From Flavobacteriales bacterium (lineage in GTDB: Bacteria > Bacteroidota > Bacteroidia > Flavobacteriales_F > PHOS-HE28), in NCBI GenBank assembly GCA_016713875.1, contig JADJOI010000003.1:2728001-2792000 (forward strand): a DNA stretch of 64,000 bases, given 5' to 3'. A program made the position numbers and the translations under genes. The notes under the pieces were generated by a model. That model was not told the DNA's origin. It saw nothing but the letters and a program-made list of their open reading frames with translations, and made no database searches. Below are positions 1 to 9,528 of this stretch, piece by piece (position 1 is the stretch's first letter; every line of letters starts with the position of its first letter).

Positions 1-662
1 AGCTTGCGCAGTTTGCGTCCGTAGGCGTTGTGCTGCCAGCGGTCGGCCACGATGAAGCAGAGACGACCACCGGGTTTCAGCGAGCGCAACCCCTTCTCGA
101 TGAAGCCGACGAAGATGTCGGTGCCCATGGTCATGGTGCTCCACAGGCGCATGTAGGTGTTGCGCCGCTCCTCGGGGATCTCTTGTGCCCGGATATAGGG
201 TGGGTTGCCGACCACAAGATCGAAGTCCGCGCCATCGGCAGCGAGCAGGTAGTCGGCGTGGCGGATCCAATGCGCGACGATCTCGTCCACGTTGGTCCAG
301 CCTTCTGCCACTAGCAACTCGGTAATGCGTTCGCGTGCGGCTTGCACGTTGTGGCCTTGCAGTTCGTAGGCGCGGATGGCGTTGCGTGCATCGTGTATGG
401 CGTGACCGTGCGCACGCAGTGAATCCGACAGGCGTTTCACGATGCGTTGCAAGAAGGCACCATCACCGCAGGAGGGCTCCAGCAGGCGCAGCTTCGACAG
501 GTCGCATTCCGCGCGGTAATCGCTGAGGTCGAGCATGAGGTCCACCACCCATGCCTTGGTGAACACGGCCCCGTGGTTGTCGCCCTCCGCGATGGGCGGG
601 TGTGCCGGGACAAGCTCCAAAAGCTCGCTCTGGTCGAGTAGGGATAATTGTGCTACGGACAT
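1..662 (-). CDS. N6-adenine DNA methyltransferase, 3' end outside window
   Basis: The minus strand reads from an ATG at 660-662 for about 220 codons and leaves the window at base 1. Near residue 60 is LEPSCGDGAF, a methyltransferase motif I that binds S-adenosylmethionine. Around base 200 is VVGNPPYI, the NPPY catalytic motif IV of adenine-N6 methyltransferases, followed by a FIEKGLRSLKPGGRL/FIV segment typical of the Eco57I/type IIG-like fold. The protein would methylate adenine in DNA as part of a restriction-modification system or as an orphan enzyme; the missing C-terminus would hold the target-recognition part. No endonuclease gene is visible here. The function class is secure; the specificity and system type cannot be read. 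Confidence 0.85.
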   Translation of the reverse strand, partial: MSVAQLSLLDQSELLELVPAHPPIAEGDNHGAVFTKAWVVDLMLDLSDYRAECDLSKLRLLEPSCGDGAFLQRIVKRLSDSLRAHGHAIHDARNAIRAYELQGHNVQAARERITELLVAEGWTNVDEIVAHWIRHADYLLAADGADFDLVVGNPPYIRAQEIPEERRNTYMRLWSTMTMGTDIFVGFIEKGLRSLKPGGRLCFIVADRWQHNAYGRKLRK

Positions 663-983
663 TCTCGCCGATGACGAGGAGATCTTCAACCTCCGAAGAT
701 CAAAGTAACGCCGTCGAGTTCATTGTCAGCGTGTCTGTGGAAAACCGACCATGATCCAACAAACCACACACGGCCTCCTCCTCCCACCCCCGCAGTGGTC
801 TGCGCGCTGCCCGCGAGGGCTTGCGAAGCGATAGCGGACGACCCTGCCGTAGGAACGCACAAGCCCCAGTGCCAGACAGGGGCTATCTCCCGCGCATCAT
901 TTACAGGGACCCCGGCAAGGTTCACCATAGCTGCGCACAGCATCCCGTCGATGTCTACGTTTGTCATTCAACCACACAACCGC
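663..983. other. Intergenic region between divergent genes
   Basis: About 320 bp separate the start of the methyltransferase from the start of the SBBP-like protein. A reading frame continuous with the right-hand gene extends back to about 723, but its composition is unlike a protein and it lacks a signal peptide, so the later start at 984 is preferred. The stretch holds the promoter element described at 956-963 and a weak 6-bp hairpin (AGCCCC/GGGGCT) near 863-886. Nothing else is recognised. Confidence 0.5.
956..963 (+). promoter_or_regulatory. -7 promoter element TACGTTTG
   Basis: TACGTTTG matches the Bacteroidota -7 consensus TAnnTTTG and ends 20 bases before the ATG at 984. No convincing -33 box was picked out by eye. 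Confidence 0.6.
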
Positions 984-2708
984 ATGAAGCTGCTTACCCT
1001 GCCCAATACCATCGTTCTGCTCTTGTTACTGGCCAGCGGCGCGGCCCATGCACAAGCGCCTACTTGGGCATGGGGCGTTACGCTCGGCGATGCCGATGAT
1101 GATGAGGTGAACGCGATCGCCTCGGATGCGTCAGGGAATGTGTACGCCGTTGGCACTTTCGAGGGCACTGTGGACTTCGATCCCGGACCGGGCACTTCGT
1201 CGTTCACCTCGAACGGCGTGGATGCCTTCATGCTGAAGCTGGACGATACTGGCGCTTTGGTTTGGGCCAAGAGGATCTCAGGCAACGTTCATCAGTGGGC
1301 GCAGTGCGTCGCGGTGGATCCCGCAGGCAACGTGTATGTGGCGGGCCAAGTGGGCATCGGACCCATCGATATGGACCCGGGTCCGGGCACGTTCTATTTG
1401 GGTTCGGCAGGTAGTTATGACCTCTTCGTGTTGAAGCTCGACAACGCGGGCGACTTCCTTTGGGCCAAGACCATGGGTGGCATCGGCAGTGAGCTGCCGA
1501 CCGAAATGACCACAGATGCAAGCGGACATGTATACGTGTGTGGCCGCTATACCTCGGCTAACGCAGACTTCGATCCCGGCCCGGCAACGCATATGCTCGT
1601 TTCGAACGGTGGGTGGGATGCGTTCGTGTTGGAATTGGACACCGATGGCAACTTCGTCTGGGCGAACGGCGTGGGATCGGATGTGGCGGGCTATATTGAG
1701 GAAGCACTCAGCCTTGCGGTGGACGATGACGGCAACGTGTTCGTCACCGGCGTGTTCGCCGATACGGTGGATTTCGATCCGGGTCCTGCGGTGGTTGAGA
1801 TCGTAGCCGTTGAGCACATGGACATGTTCGTGACCAAGTACAACACCGATGGTGACTTGGTGTGGGCCAGATCGATCGGCGGACCGTACACCCAACAGGG
1901 AGGTGCGATCGCGATCGATGCCGATGCGAACATCCTGATCACCGGCGGCTTCTCCAGCGGAACGGATTTCGATCCCAATGCGGGTGTTGTCATCGCCAAC
2001 GCATGGCTCAGCGATCTGTTCGTGCTGAAGCTGGACAGCGCCACCAACTTCCAATGGGTGCGCACCGTGGGCGAAACGGCCAACCAACACACGTATGGTG
2101 ATGCGCTTCGCACCGACGCGTACGGGAACATTTTCCTCGCATGCGACTTCACGGGATCCATGGATGCCGATCCGGGACCCGGAACCCTTAACCTGAATTC
2201 GGCGGGCGGAAGTGATGTACTGATGATGAAGCTGGATGCTGCGGGTTCAATGCAGTGGATCAGCACCATGCAGGGTTCCGCCGCAGACAAGCCCAGCTCG
2301 ATGGTCTTGGGCAACACCGGCTCCTTGTATGTGGCGGTCAATTACAACAGCCCGGACCTTGCCTTCGGTGGCATCATGGTGAACAATGCGGGCGGTTCAT
2401 CCGGAACCCCCGACATGTTGATCGCACGGCTGGACAGCACCGACCTGGCCACGGGACTGGTGGTGATGGATCCCACGCATCCGGAGGTGATGGCCTATCC
2501 CGATCCATTCACCGATCAACTCGTGGTGGGCGGTTGCAACACACGCGACGAACTGCGCCTGCTCGACATGTCAGGACGCTGCGTTCTGCATGAGCGCGCG
2601 CTGGGAACGAGCACCACGCTCCACACGGCTCTGCTGAAGTCGGGGGTGTACGTTCTGGAACTTGGGCGTGGTACCACAGTGCTGCGATCGAAGGTGGTGA
2701 AGGAGTGA
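984..2708 (+). CDS. T9SS type A sorted beta-propeller (SBBP-like repeat) protein
   Basis: Predicted exported protein of 574 residues. It begins with a clear signal peptide (MKLLTLPNTIVLLLLL, cleavage after AHA), which is why the ATG at 984 is chosen over an earlier in-frame start. The body is built of about seven degenerate repeats of roughly 60 residues, each with a 'DASGNVYAVG.F.GTVDFDPGPGT' core and an 'F(V/M)LKLD..G.(L/F).WAK' end. This is the pattern of SBBP/beta-propeller repeat proteins. The last 75 residues (YPDPFTDQLVV, LDMSGR, SGVYVLEL) are a T9SS type A sorting domain, so it should cross the outer membrane and be anchored or released at the surface. The ligand is unknown. Confidence 0.85.
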   Translation: MKLLTLPNTIVLLLLLASGAAHAQAPTWAWGVTLGDADDDEVNAIASDASGNVYAVGTFEGTVDFDPGPGTSSFTSNGVDAFMLKLDDTGALVWAKRISGNVHQWAQCVAVDPAGNVYVAGQVGIGPIDMDPGPGTFYLGSAGSYDLFVLKLDNAGDFLWAKTMGGIGSELPTEMTTDASGHVYVCGRYTSANADFDPGPATHMLVSNGGWDAFVLELDTDGNFVWANGVGSDVAGYIEEALSLAVDDDGNVFVTGVFADTVDFDPGPAVVEIVAVEHMDMFVTKYNTDGDLVWARSIGGPYTQQGGAIAIDADANILITGGFSSGTDFDPNAGVVIANAWLSDLFVLKLDSATNFQWVRTVGETANQHTYGDALRTDAYGNIFLACDFTGSMDADPGPGTLNLNSAGGSDVLMMKLDAAGSMQWISTMQGSAADKPSSMVLGNTGSLYVAVNYNSPDLAFGGIMVNNAGGSSGTPDMLIARLDSTDLATGLVVMDPTHPEVMAYPDPFTDQLVVGGCNTRDELRLLDMSGRCVLHERALGTSTTLHTALLKSGVYVLELGRGTTVLRSKVVKE

Positions 2709-2836
2709 GGCGATGGCCGGGCCTGAAATCGCGGTGGTCGCTCGGCTTCATTCCGTTGCACGTTGCGCGCACGCCGGGGAGGTGAACGCTCAGCCCGTGT
2801 TTCCAAGTCTTCCAACCCGCAGTGGCGGCAGGATCC

Positions 2837-3802
2837 TCACGGCCGCACGAACCGCTGCGTGAATTCCGCGTCGCCGCGCCGCGCGTGCAACACGTACACG
2901 CCCGCTGGCAGCGTTGCGATGGAGTGTTGCCATGCACCAGCCTGCGATGCGTCGTGGTGCACGGTGCGCCCACTGGCGTCCACGATCCTGAGGTCGATGG
3001 GCGTGCCGCTCGCCGGCCACTGCAGCGTGAGCCACGTTCCGTCCACGACCAGTTGCGCTCCGGACGTGAGCAGCTCCGGCGCAACACCGGTCACCGCGAA
3101 GCGCGGCGTGAAGCGGTACATCGTATTTACATCCGGGAACCCGAGAAGGGCATCGAAATCGAAGTTCGCCGTGCTGTCCACCGTGATGGCAGCAGGCTGC
3201 CCTTCCACCCAGATCTTCTCGTAACAGGTGGAGAAGGAGATCGGCGAATGGAAGATGCCGCAGTTGGGCCCGCTGGTATTGGTGAAGAGCGTGCCGCCGC
3301 CGCTGTTGGGGCCGATGTGCACGGTGATGATGCCCGTGGCCTGCTCCAGGCGGATCTGCCAGCTGGCGAAGTTCATCGCCGGTCCGTTGCTCAGGTGCCA
3401 GCGGTGCCACTCCACCGTGAGGGTGCGAGCGCCGCTGGGTCCGCTCACCGCGTACCGCACCTCGGTGTTCTGATCATGCACCTCAAGCGTGGTGAAGAGA
3501 CCATCCACGATCATCAGGTCGTTGTTGTGGTCCACGCGCACGAAACCGAAGTCCCCCACATGCAACGGGTGGTCATCGTCCAGGGTGATGGGCACACCGA
3601 AAAGGTGGAACACCTCACCGTCCAGTTCGTTGATGCGGTCGAAGCCGTCGGTGTCGAACGTGCACGTAGCTACCAGGTCCAGCGGCTGGTAGGGGATCGA
3701 GGTCTCCTCGAACGCATAGCTCACCTGTGCGCTGAGGTGGCCGGGCAAGAGAGCGTACAGGACGGTGAGGGTGTGGAGCGCGGTGTTGCAACGTGTTCTC
3801 AT
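2837..3802 (-). CDS. T9SS type A sorted protein of unknown function
   Basis: A 321-residue exported protein. The start at 3802 gives MRTRCNTALHTLTVLYALL followed by GHLSAQ, a usable signal peptide; an upstream in-frame start would bury it. The middle holds beta-rich sequence with features such as DFGFVRVDHNND and ITVHIGPNSGGG, without a recognised catalytic motif. The final 70 residues (LRIVDASGRTVH, LPAGVYVLHA, FTQRFVRP) form a T9SS type A sorting domain. It converges on the preceding T9SS gene with about 130 bp between stops, and no strong terminator hairpin is visible there. Confidence 0.8.
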   Translation of the reverse strand: MRTRCNTALHTLTVLYALLPGHLSAQVSYAFEETSIPYQPLDLVATCTFDTDGFDRINELDGEVFHLFGVPITLDDDHPLHVGDFGFVRVDHNNDLMIVDGLFTTLEVHDQNTEVRYAVSGPSGARTLTVEWHRWHLSNGPAMNFASWQIRLEQATGIITVHIGPNSGGGTLFTNTSGPNCGIFHSPISFSTCYEKIWVEGQPAAITVDSTANFDFDALLGFPDVNTMYRFTPRFAVTGVAPELLTSGAQLVVDGTWLTLQWPASGTPIDLRIVDASGRTVHHDASQAGAWQHSIATLPAGVYVLHARRGDAEFTQRFVRP

Positions 3803-4125
3803 GCCCGGAGGATCGTGTTGGTGTTGATCCACCGGCAAGGTGATGGCCCCTGCTTGCGGTCCGTCCCCTATCGTGGGCAATGGTTGGGAAGGGGTTGTGA
3901 GGTGCGATCACCGCATCGCCCCGTGCCGGGTCCGCTGCTTCAGCGCGCCCATGGAGCCCGGGACCGGCGCACGGCGATGGACCTGTCAACCCCGCCGGTC
4001 CATGATCACCGGCCCGATCTGGCCCAGCCCTTGTGTTAACCCTGCGTTAACTGCGCATGAAGTTCTGCCCCGATGGTCGGAAGATGCTCAACCACGTTCG
4101 ACCTTCGAGGGGCCGAACCCATCCC
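3803..4125. other. Intergenic region between divergent genes
   Basis: About 320 bp with no convincing gene. It contains GTTAAC-CCTGC-GTTAAC near 4034-4050, two copies of a 6-bp palindrome spaced by five bases, which could be a regulator site upstream of the small gene at 4126. This is a weak inference. Confidence 0.3.
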
Positions 4126-4503
4126 ATGAGCACGACCCCGACCACTTTGCAAGCCCCGGCAGGCACGCTGCGCACCACCGGTCACCACCTGAGCCGCACG
4201 GGGACCTTGCATGTCCTTCGCGTCGGCAGGATGGTGCAGGAGCTTCCCCCGGGGATGGTCTTCACCGGCAGCGCGTTCTCGCGGGGAGGTCTGGCACGTG
4301 CGCTGCGGATCACCTTCGTCCCGACGGGTGCGTTGCCACCGGCCACGTTCGACGAGTCCACGGGGACCATCCACCTGCACTATGCCGACCGCGACCATCC
4401 GGAGGTGCGGGCGCTGCTGCAGAGCCGCCGGTCCCGTCTGTGCTACTTCTGGCGCAGCGCGGACGGTCTGCGGAGCCGGGCCTGGTTGTTGATCTCGGGC
4501 TAG
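4126..4503 (+). CDS. Hypothetical protein
   Basis: Predicted 125-residue protein starting at MSTTPTTLQ. It has no signal peptide and no family I recognise. The C-terminal half (RALRITFVPTGALPPATF, HLHYADRDHPEVRALL, LCYFWRSADGLRSRAWLL) has the balanced composition of a real soluble domain. The stop codon overlaps the stop of the opposing YciI-like gene by two bases. An in-frame ATG at 4057 would add 23 residues rich in Arg and His and is less likely. Confidence 0.5.
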   Translation: MSTTPTTLQAPAGTLRTTGHHLSRTGTLHVLRVGRMVQELPPGMVFTGSAFSRGGLARALRITFVPTGALPPATFDESTGTIHLHYADRDHPEVRALLQSRRSRLCYFWRSADGLRSRAWLLISG

Positions 4504-4919
4504 GGGAGCCGCGTACCCACCGCGCCCCACCACGGCTGGATCTCGTAGCGGAGCCGACCCGCCTTCACGAAGGGACCCTGCCGCAGGTAGCCCTCGGCCT
4601 CTTCGCGGGTCTTGCAATCGTAGAGCAGTACCCCCCCGACATCCCGCCTCGTTCTTATCGAAAGGGCCGGCCATCACGATCAGTCTCCGGGCGGCCTGGG
4701 CATCCTGGTGCGCCAGATGCTCCTTCTGCAGGGTCGCGGCGGTGAGGCTGTCCAGCGCGGGCCCATCGCCAGTGGTGGACAGCACGAACCAGCACTTCAG
4801 CATCCCGCGATGCGGGACAGGTCGTGGTAGGTACTGTCCGCGATGGTGACATCGAAGATGCGTTGCGACCGGGCGGCCAGCGCCGTGCACAGCAGCAGCA
4901 CTGCCGTGAAGGTCCTCAT
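4500..4919 (-). pseudogene. YciI-like (YCII-domain) exported protein, broken by two frame changes
   Basis: Three pieces read in sequence on the minus strand. The ATG at 4917-4919 starts a signal peptide (MRTFTAVLLLCTALAARSQ) that runs to a stop at 4797-4799. One frame over, from 4803, comes the first half of a YCII domain (MLKCWFVLSTTGDGPALDS, LQKEHLAH, VMAGPF). After a run of seven C at 4631-4637 (seven G on the coding strand) the family continues in another frame (VLLYDCKTREEAEGYL, GPFVKAGRL) to a stop at 4500-4502. Removing one G from the G7 run restores the second break. The start overlaps the stop of the GrpB-family gene as ATGA, so the two were probably co-translated. A sequencing indel is as likely as real decay. 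Confidence 0.65.
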
Positions 4920-5506
4920 GACGAACGGTCGGCCTCGGAATGGGCGCGGCGCAGGATGTCCTGGATGAACGGGGTCTTCATCCGCGTATAGGACTCGCGG
5001 TCCGCGGGATGCTCGCTCGCGAGCCTATGCTTCAGCGCTTCGTAGTTGCGTGCGCAGAGCGGATGCCTGCGGAGGAAGTCGCGGAAGATCAAGCGATCGG
5101 CGGTGGCTTCATCGGGCTCCACCATATGCACGTGGAAGGTGCGCTGTCCCTGGGCGTCGCGTTTGATGAACCAGGCATAGAACGGCGCGCGTTCACCCAT
5201 GCTGGGGCGCCAGATGAACTCGTAGCCAAGCTCCTGCATGATGGGCACCACCTCACGACGTACCTGGTCCAGGCTGGTCACCTCCACCTGGATGTCGATG
5301 ATGGGCTTGGCGCTGAGGCCGGGTACCGCGGTACTGCCGATGTGGGCGATGCGCCGGATGATCGCGGGTGGCAGGTGGCGACCGAGGAGCTCCTCTTCGT
5401 CCGCATAGCGTGCCGGCCAGGCGGGATCATAGGGCATCACGGCGATGTGCTCCCGGCTGAGCTCCGCGATGCGTTCCGGGGAGATGTTGGCCCCCCCGCT
5501 GTTCAT
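4916..5506 (-). CDS. GrpB family protein (UPF0157, nucleotidyltransferase fold)
   Basis: A 196-residue protein starting at MNSGGANISPERIAEL. The core IAVMPYDPAWPARYADEEELL, HIGSTAVPGL, KPIIDIQVEV is characteristic of the GrpB family, in which the GS...D.D-like pattern suggests a minimal nucleotidyltransferase. It continues with FHVHMVEP and FRDFLRRHP, also family hallmarks. The biological substrate of this family is not established. Its start overlaps the fdhD stop by four bases (ATGA) and its stop overlaps the next ATG downstream, so it sits in a coupled string fdhD, grpB-like, yciI-like. Confidence 0.85.
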   Translation of the reverse strand: MNSGGANISPERIAELSREHIAVMPYDPAWPARYADEEELLGRHLPPAIIRRIAHIGSTAVPGLSAKPIIDIQVEVTSLDQVRREVVPIMQELGYEFIWRPSMGERAPFYAWFIKRDAQGQRTFHVHMVEPDEATADRLIFRDFLRRHPLCARNYEALKHRLASEHPADRESYTRMKTPFIQDILRRAHSEADRSS

Positions 5507-6324
5507 GGCTCCGCATAGGAATTGAATCGGCCGTCCCGCAGAAATCCCACGAGCGACAGACCGTTGGCACGGGCCAGCGCCACCGCCAGGGAGCTCGGGG
5601 CACCCACGGCGGCCATCAGCGGGATGCCGGCCACCACGCACTTCTGGACGAGCTCGAAGCCCGCGCGGCCGCTCACGAGCAGTTGGCAGCGGTCCAGCGC
5701 GATGCTGTCGCGCAGCGCGGCCCCGATCACCTTGTCCACCGCGTTGTGCCGCCCGACGTCCTCACGGAGCAGCAGCAGTGTGCCTGCGCGGTCGAACAGC
5801 GCGGCGGCATGGATGCCCCCCGTGTGCCGGAACACGGTCTGGGCGGCCCGCATACGGTCCGGCAGCGCGGTGAGCATGGCCGGATCGACCGGTCCCCACG
5901 GGGTGATCGCCCGTCCGCATTGGGCCTGCACGGCCTCGATGCTGCTCTTGCCGCACACTCCGCAGCTGCTGGTGGTGTAGAAGTTGCGCTGCCAGCGCGC
6001 GGGGTCCACCACTGAATCGGGACGCAGCTCGGCACGCACCACATTGCCGCGTTCCTCCGCCTTCACATCCTCGCAGTAGGCCACGCGCACCAGGTCGGCC
6101 GGAGCCGCGATCAGTCCTTCGGTGAAGAGGAAGCCCAGGGCCAGCTCCGCGTCGTGCCCGGGGGTGCGCATGGTCACGCTCAGTCGGATCTCGCGGCGGT
6201 CGTCCAGCGGTCCATGACCCAGCCGGATCTCCAGCGGCTCCTCGGTCACGAGGATGTCCTCTGCCGGGGCGGCCGTGCCGTTCTCAACGCGGGTCAGGTG
6301 AACGGGGGCGGCCAGGGGGCGCAT
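5503..6324 (-). CDS. fdhD: Formate dehydrogenase accessory sulfurtransferase FdhD
   Basis: A 273-residue protein. With the ATG at 6324 as start, the SSCGVCGK motif places the two sulfur-transfer cysteines at residues 121 and 124. Other family signatures are TPGHDAELALGFLFTEG, EDVGRHNAVDK and the C-terminal RFNSY. FdhD passes sulfur from a cysteine desulfurase to the molybdenum cofactor so that formate dehydrogenase becomes active. A TTG five codons upstream overlaps the -7 element and is unlikely. No formate dehydrogenase gene is present in the window, but the molybdenum-cofactor genes follow a few kilobases away. Confidence 0.95.
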   Translation of the reverse strand: MRPLAAPVHLTRVENGTAAPAEDILVTEEPLEIRLGHGPLDDRREIRLSVTMRTPGHDAELALGFLFTEGLIAAPADLVRVAYCEDVKAEERGNVVRAELRPDSVVDPARWQRNFYTTSSCGVCGKSSIEAVQAQCGRAITPWGPVDPAMLTALPDRMRAAQTVFRHTGGIHAAALFDRAGTLLLLREDVGRHNAVDKVIGAALRDSIALDRCQLLVSGRAGFELVQKCVVAGIPLMAAVGAPSSLAVALARANGLSLVGFLRDGRFNSYAEP

Positions 6325-6335
6325 GCGGAGCGAAC

Positions 6336-6343
6336 GCAAGGTA
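6336..6343 (-). promoter_or_regulatory. -7-like element TACCTTGC upstream of fdhD
   Basis: TACCTTGC on the minus strand resembles TAnnTTTG with one change and lies 11 bases before the fdhD ATG. Confidence 0.4.
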
Positions 6344-6345
6344 GG

Positions 6346-6924
6346 CTAGCCCCGCGCCTTCCGGAAGCAGCTGTCCAGGTGATCATCCACCATGCCGATG
6401 GCCTGCATGTAGGCGTAGACGATGGTGGTGCCCACGAAGGAGAACCCCGCCTTCTTCAGGTCCTTGCTCAGGGCGTCGGAAACGGACGTGCTCGCAGGCA
6501 CCTGGGCGCTCGTGGCCCAACGGTTCACGACGGTCCGGTGGTCCACATGTTTCCAGAGGAACCCGTCGAACGGACCCTGGCCGCCTTCCATGATGCGCAG
6601 CCAGGCCTGCGCGTTCTTGATCGCGCTCTCCACCTTGGCGCGGTTGCGGATGATGCCCTCATCGGCGAGCAGCCGCTCGACATCCTTGGTGCCGTAGCGC
6701 GCGATGCGCTCCACGTTCCAGTCGTCGAAGGCCCTGCGGTAGCCCTCGCTGCGGTGCAGGATGGTCTTCCAACTGAGCCCGGCCTGGGCGCCATCCAGCA
6801 CCAGTTTCGCATAGAGCCTGCGGTCGTCGTGCTCGGGAACGCCCCACACGGTATCGTGGTAGATGATCATGCGTTCGTCGGTGCCGGGCCAGGGGCAGCG
6901 GACGGGGGGTATCGTGGTCTTCAT
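6346..6924 (-). CDS. tag: DNA-3-methyladenine glycosylase I
   Basis: A 192-residue enzyme that removes 3-methyladenine from alkylated DNA in base-excision repair. The start at 6924 (MKTTIPPVRCPWPGTDERMI) matches the family N-terminus; an earlier start would add 26 unrelated residues. Family blocks are YHDTVWGVPEHDDRRLY, LDGAQAGLSWKTIL, GIIRNRAKVESAI and DHRTVVNRW, with the helix-hairpin-helix fold in the middle and zinc ligands expected in the N-terminal Cys and the C-terminal His/Cys (DDHLDSC). It ends about 20 bases from the fdhD start, in the same direction. Confidence 0.95.
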   Translation of the reverse strand: MKTTIPPVRCPWPGTDERMIIYHDTVWGVPEHDDRRLYAKLVLDGAQAGLSWKTILHRSEGYRRAFDDWNVERIARYGTKDVERLLADEGIIRNRAKVESAIKNAQAWLRIMEGGQGPFDGFLWKHVDHRTVVNRWATSAQVPASTSVSDALSKDLKKAGFSFVGTTIVYAYMQAIGMVDDHLDSCFRKARG

Positions 6925-6971
6925 GATGGGCCCTGCGAAGGTGCGGACCGCAGGACGGATCCCGACACGGT

Positions 6972-9286
6972 TCAGTTCTGGCCGTAGGCGATCTCGAGCC
7001 ACTTGGTCCCGTTCCAGATGAAGGTGATGGTGTCATCGAGGTCCAGCGAACGGCTGATGCCCCCGCCGACCGCCATGTTCGGCCCATCGAGGAAGGAGAT
7101 GCCGTTGCCACCGGCGGCGGAGCATTCCGCAATGAGCACCTGCCCGGGTGTGAGCCCGCTGCCCAGGATCCTCTGCCGCACACCGGGAGCACCGGTGGAT
7201 ATGAGCCTCAGGTAGCTCAGATCCCCCGGGTTGATGACCAGGCCGTTCGAGGTGATGACGAACGGTGCTGCGAACGGAATGGTGGCGATGGCCCCGTTCA
7301 CATGCAGCCTCGTTGCCGGAGCGGTGGTACCGACCCCCACCCGGCCGGACGCATCGATCCGCACACGCTCACCGCCGCCGTTCACGAGCTGGATGTTGCG
7401 GCTCACCGAGTTGTGGCCGATCTCCAGGCCCACGTCGTTGATCTCGAACGCACCCGTGTACCCACTGGTGCTGTCGGCGCGGAACTCAAATCCGCCGTTG
7501 GTGTGGTCGAAGCGGACACGTCCACCGGGTACGTTCACATCCATCCCGTTCGCATTGCCGCCCACGGCGTTCGTGCGTCCGTAGAGCGAGAGGGCCGCAC
7601 CTTGAGCACCGCTGCCGCTCTGTGGTCCCGGGAACAGGTAGTCCGTGTTGCTCCTGTAGAGCAGGGCACCATTATCAGCGCTGGGTCCGTTCCGGAGCAG
7701 CACACGACCGGCCACTTCGAGGCGTTCGGTCGGCGCGGCGGTGCCCAGACCGATGTTCCCGTTCGCCAGCGCACGCATCCGTTCGGTGCTGGAGGTCCGG
7801 AACACAAGATCCTCACCATCCGTGGTCCCGATGAAGTTCGTCGCCGGGTTCGTCCCGGCATTCCCGAGGAGACCCCACGCCGTGGCCGTTGCCGGAGCCA
7901 GGGCCTGCCAGCTTGCCGTGCCCAGCGCGTCGCTGACCAGCATCCGACCGGCTGCCTGGTTCCCATCCACCATCCTCATGTGGCCGACCACATGAAGACG
8001 CTCAGGAGACCCCACGCAGTGGCCGATGCCGAAGTCGCCGTTCGGCTCCACCCGGAAGGCCTCTGTGCCGACCACACAGCCCCCGAGGTCGCCACCCATG
8101 TGCAGACCGAAGTCCCCATTGGCCAGCATGCCCATGGATGCGCTGTTCGTGGTGATGCTGTTCTGGAAGGTGATGTTCGCTGCGGAACCGGCCTGGACCG
8201 CCTCCAACCGCAGGCTGGGAGCGATGCTGTCGAGCGACGGCTCGAAGCGCACGTGCAGCATGGATGAAGGAGCCGATGTTCCCACCCCGGTATTCCCGTT
8301 CTTAAGGATCACCAGCGCGTCGGAGCGCTCGGCCGCATCAACGCCGAAGTCGTTGTTGGCATCGATCGCGTTACCCACCACGAACAGCCGGTCCGTGCTG
8401 TCGGCCGAACCGAATCCGCCTGCGCCGCCGGCCGACGGGATGTAGTTCGTAGCACCGATGCCAAGTACGGTCTCGCCGAAAGAGGGTGCGGTGTTGCTGA
8501 TCCCCGCAGCGGTGCTGAGAGCACCTGATGCGACCGAAAAAAACCCCATCGAGGTGGCGTAGAGCCCGCTTGCTGTCGCGTGAAAGCCCAGGGCCGTGGT
8601 GCCGTCGTTCGATGCCAGCGTATTGCTGCCCGTGGCGGACGAACCGCTGCCGGTCGCAGAGGACGAGATCCCGAGTGCCAAAGCGTTGCTCCCAGATGCG
8701 ATCGAGCTGCTACCGAAAGCCGCGGATTGGATGCCGGAAGCCCGCGTTCCGAAGCCGGTCGCGAAGGAATGAGCGCCCACGTCCGCATCATTCCAGGATG
8801 TGAGGCTGGTGAAACCCGCTCGGAAAGCTCCTTTGCGTGGGTTCCAGACAAGACGGGTCGCGGTGCCATCGGGCACCAGCGCCCCTGAACCGACGGAACC
8901 GCCAGAGCTCACCAAGCCGTCAGTACCCGGAATGGTCACCGCTCCGGCATCGGCCGTGATCACGCGTCCTGCACCGCCCCCCCGAAGTCGTAAGCTTGAT
9001 CCAGCGCTCCACCGCCCAGGGGGATCCAGGCGGTCCCATTGTAGAAGTTGAACTCACCGGTCGTGGTGTTGAACACAGGCAGGCTGGTGGCTGGCGATGC
9101 GATGGCATTTCGCTCTGCGGTGGTCAGTCGTGGGATGAGCAGCCCGCCTTTCGATACCATCCCGCTCACATCGATGTCCAACAAGGCACTGGCGGATGAA
9201 GAAGCCCCTGTGCCGTTGATGCCGATGTTCTGGGCCGTTACCGAAGCGACGGAGGCGGAGAGCACGAGCACGGCCGACAGACGCAT
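6972..9286 (-). pseudogene. Surface protein with YadA-like head repeats, frameshifted at a G7 run
   Basis: The first piece (9286 to 8960) has a signal peptide (MRLSAVLVLSASVASVTAQ), a short N-terminal domain (ALLDIDVSGM, GGLLIPRLTTAERNAI) and ends just after LDQAYDFGG. The second piece (8963 to 6972) carries on with ITADAGAVTIPGTDGLVSSGG in another frame. The junction is a run of seven G on the coding strand (8979-8985); an eighth G would join them into one protein of about 771 residues. After the junction come repeats of the form SFATGFGTRASG/SAAFGSSSIASG, like the left-handed parallel beta-roll of trimeric autotransporter heads, then several GIGT.APTERLEVAG tail-fibre-like segments. No T9SS sorting domain is seen. 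It could be a phase-variable adhesin or carry a sequencing indel. Confidence 0.75.
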
Positions 9287-9365
9287 GACGTGGATCGTTG
9301 GTCCACCAAAGCTCCGGCCATGCGGGATCCCGCGAAATAGAACCTTCGTTGACGATCCGGTCTGC

Positions 9366-9528
9366 TCAGCGGCCGAAATACCGGTTCACCGCTTCGGTCC
9401 GGTTGGTCACATGCATCTTCTTGTAGATGCGGTGGATGCTTTGCTTCACCGTGCCCTCGCTGACACCGAAGAGGTCGGCGATCTCCTTGTACAGGGATCC
9501 GCTCGCGAGCAGTTCCAGGACCGCCATG
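9366..9528 (-). pseudogene. LuxR-type helix-turn-helix tail of a truncated regulator
   Basis: The last 53 codons encode VLELLASGSLYKEIADLFGV then SEGTVKQSIHRIYKKMHV and RTEAVNRYFG, the DNA-binding domain of NarL/LuxR-type response regulators. Sequence similarity stops abruptly near 9525. To the right the opposite strand is the C-terminal part of MoaA. The receiver or sensor half is absent, so this is the remnant of a gene whose 5' part was deleted. An ATG at 9526-9528 could in principle start a 53-residue peptide. Confidence 0.75.

Noticed and set aside
723..983. An 87-codon N-terminal extension of the SBBP-like protein
   Set aside because: It would place the signal peptide inside the protein, and the -7 element at 956-963 lies within it.
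984..2400. Tandem DNA repeats in the SBBP-like gene resembling a CRISPR-like array
   Set aside because: The repetition (DFDPGPGT and similar) is at protein level with diverged codons and no constant spacers.
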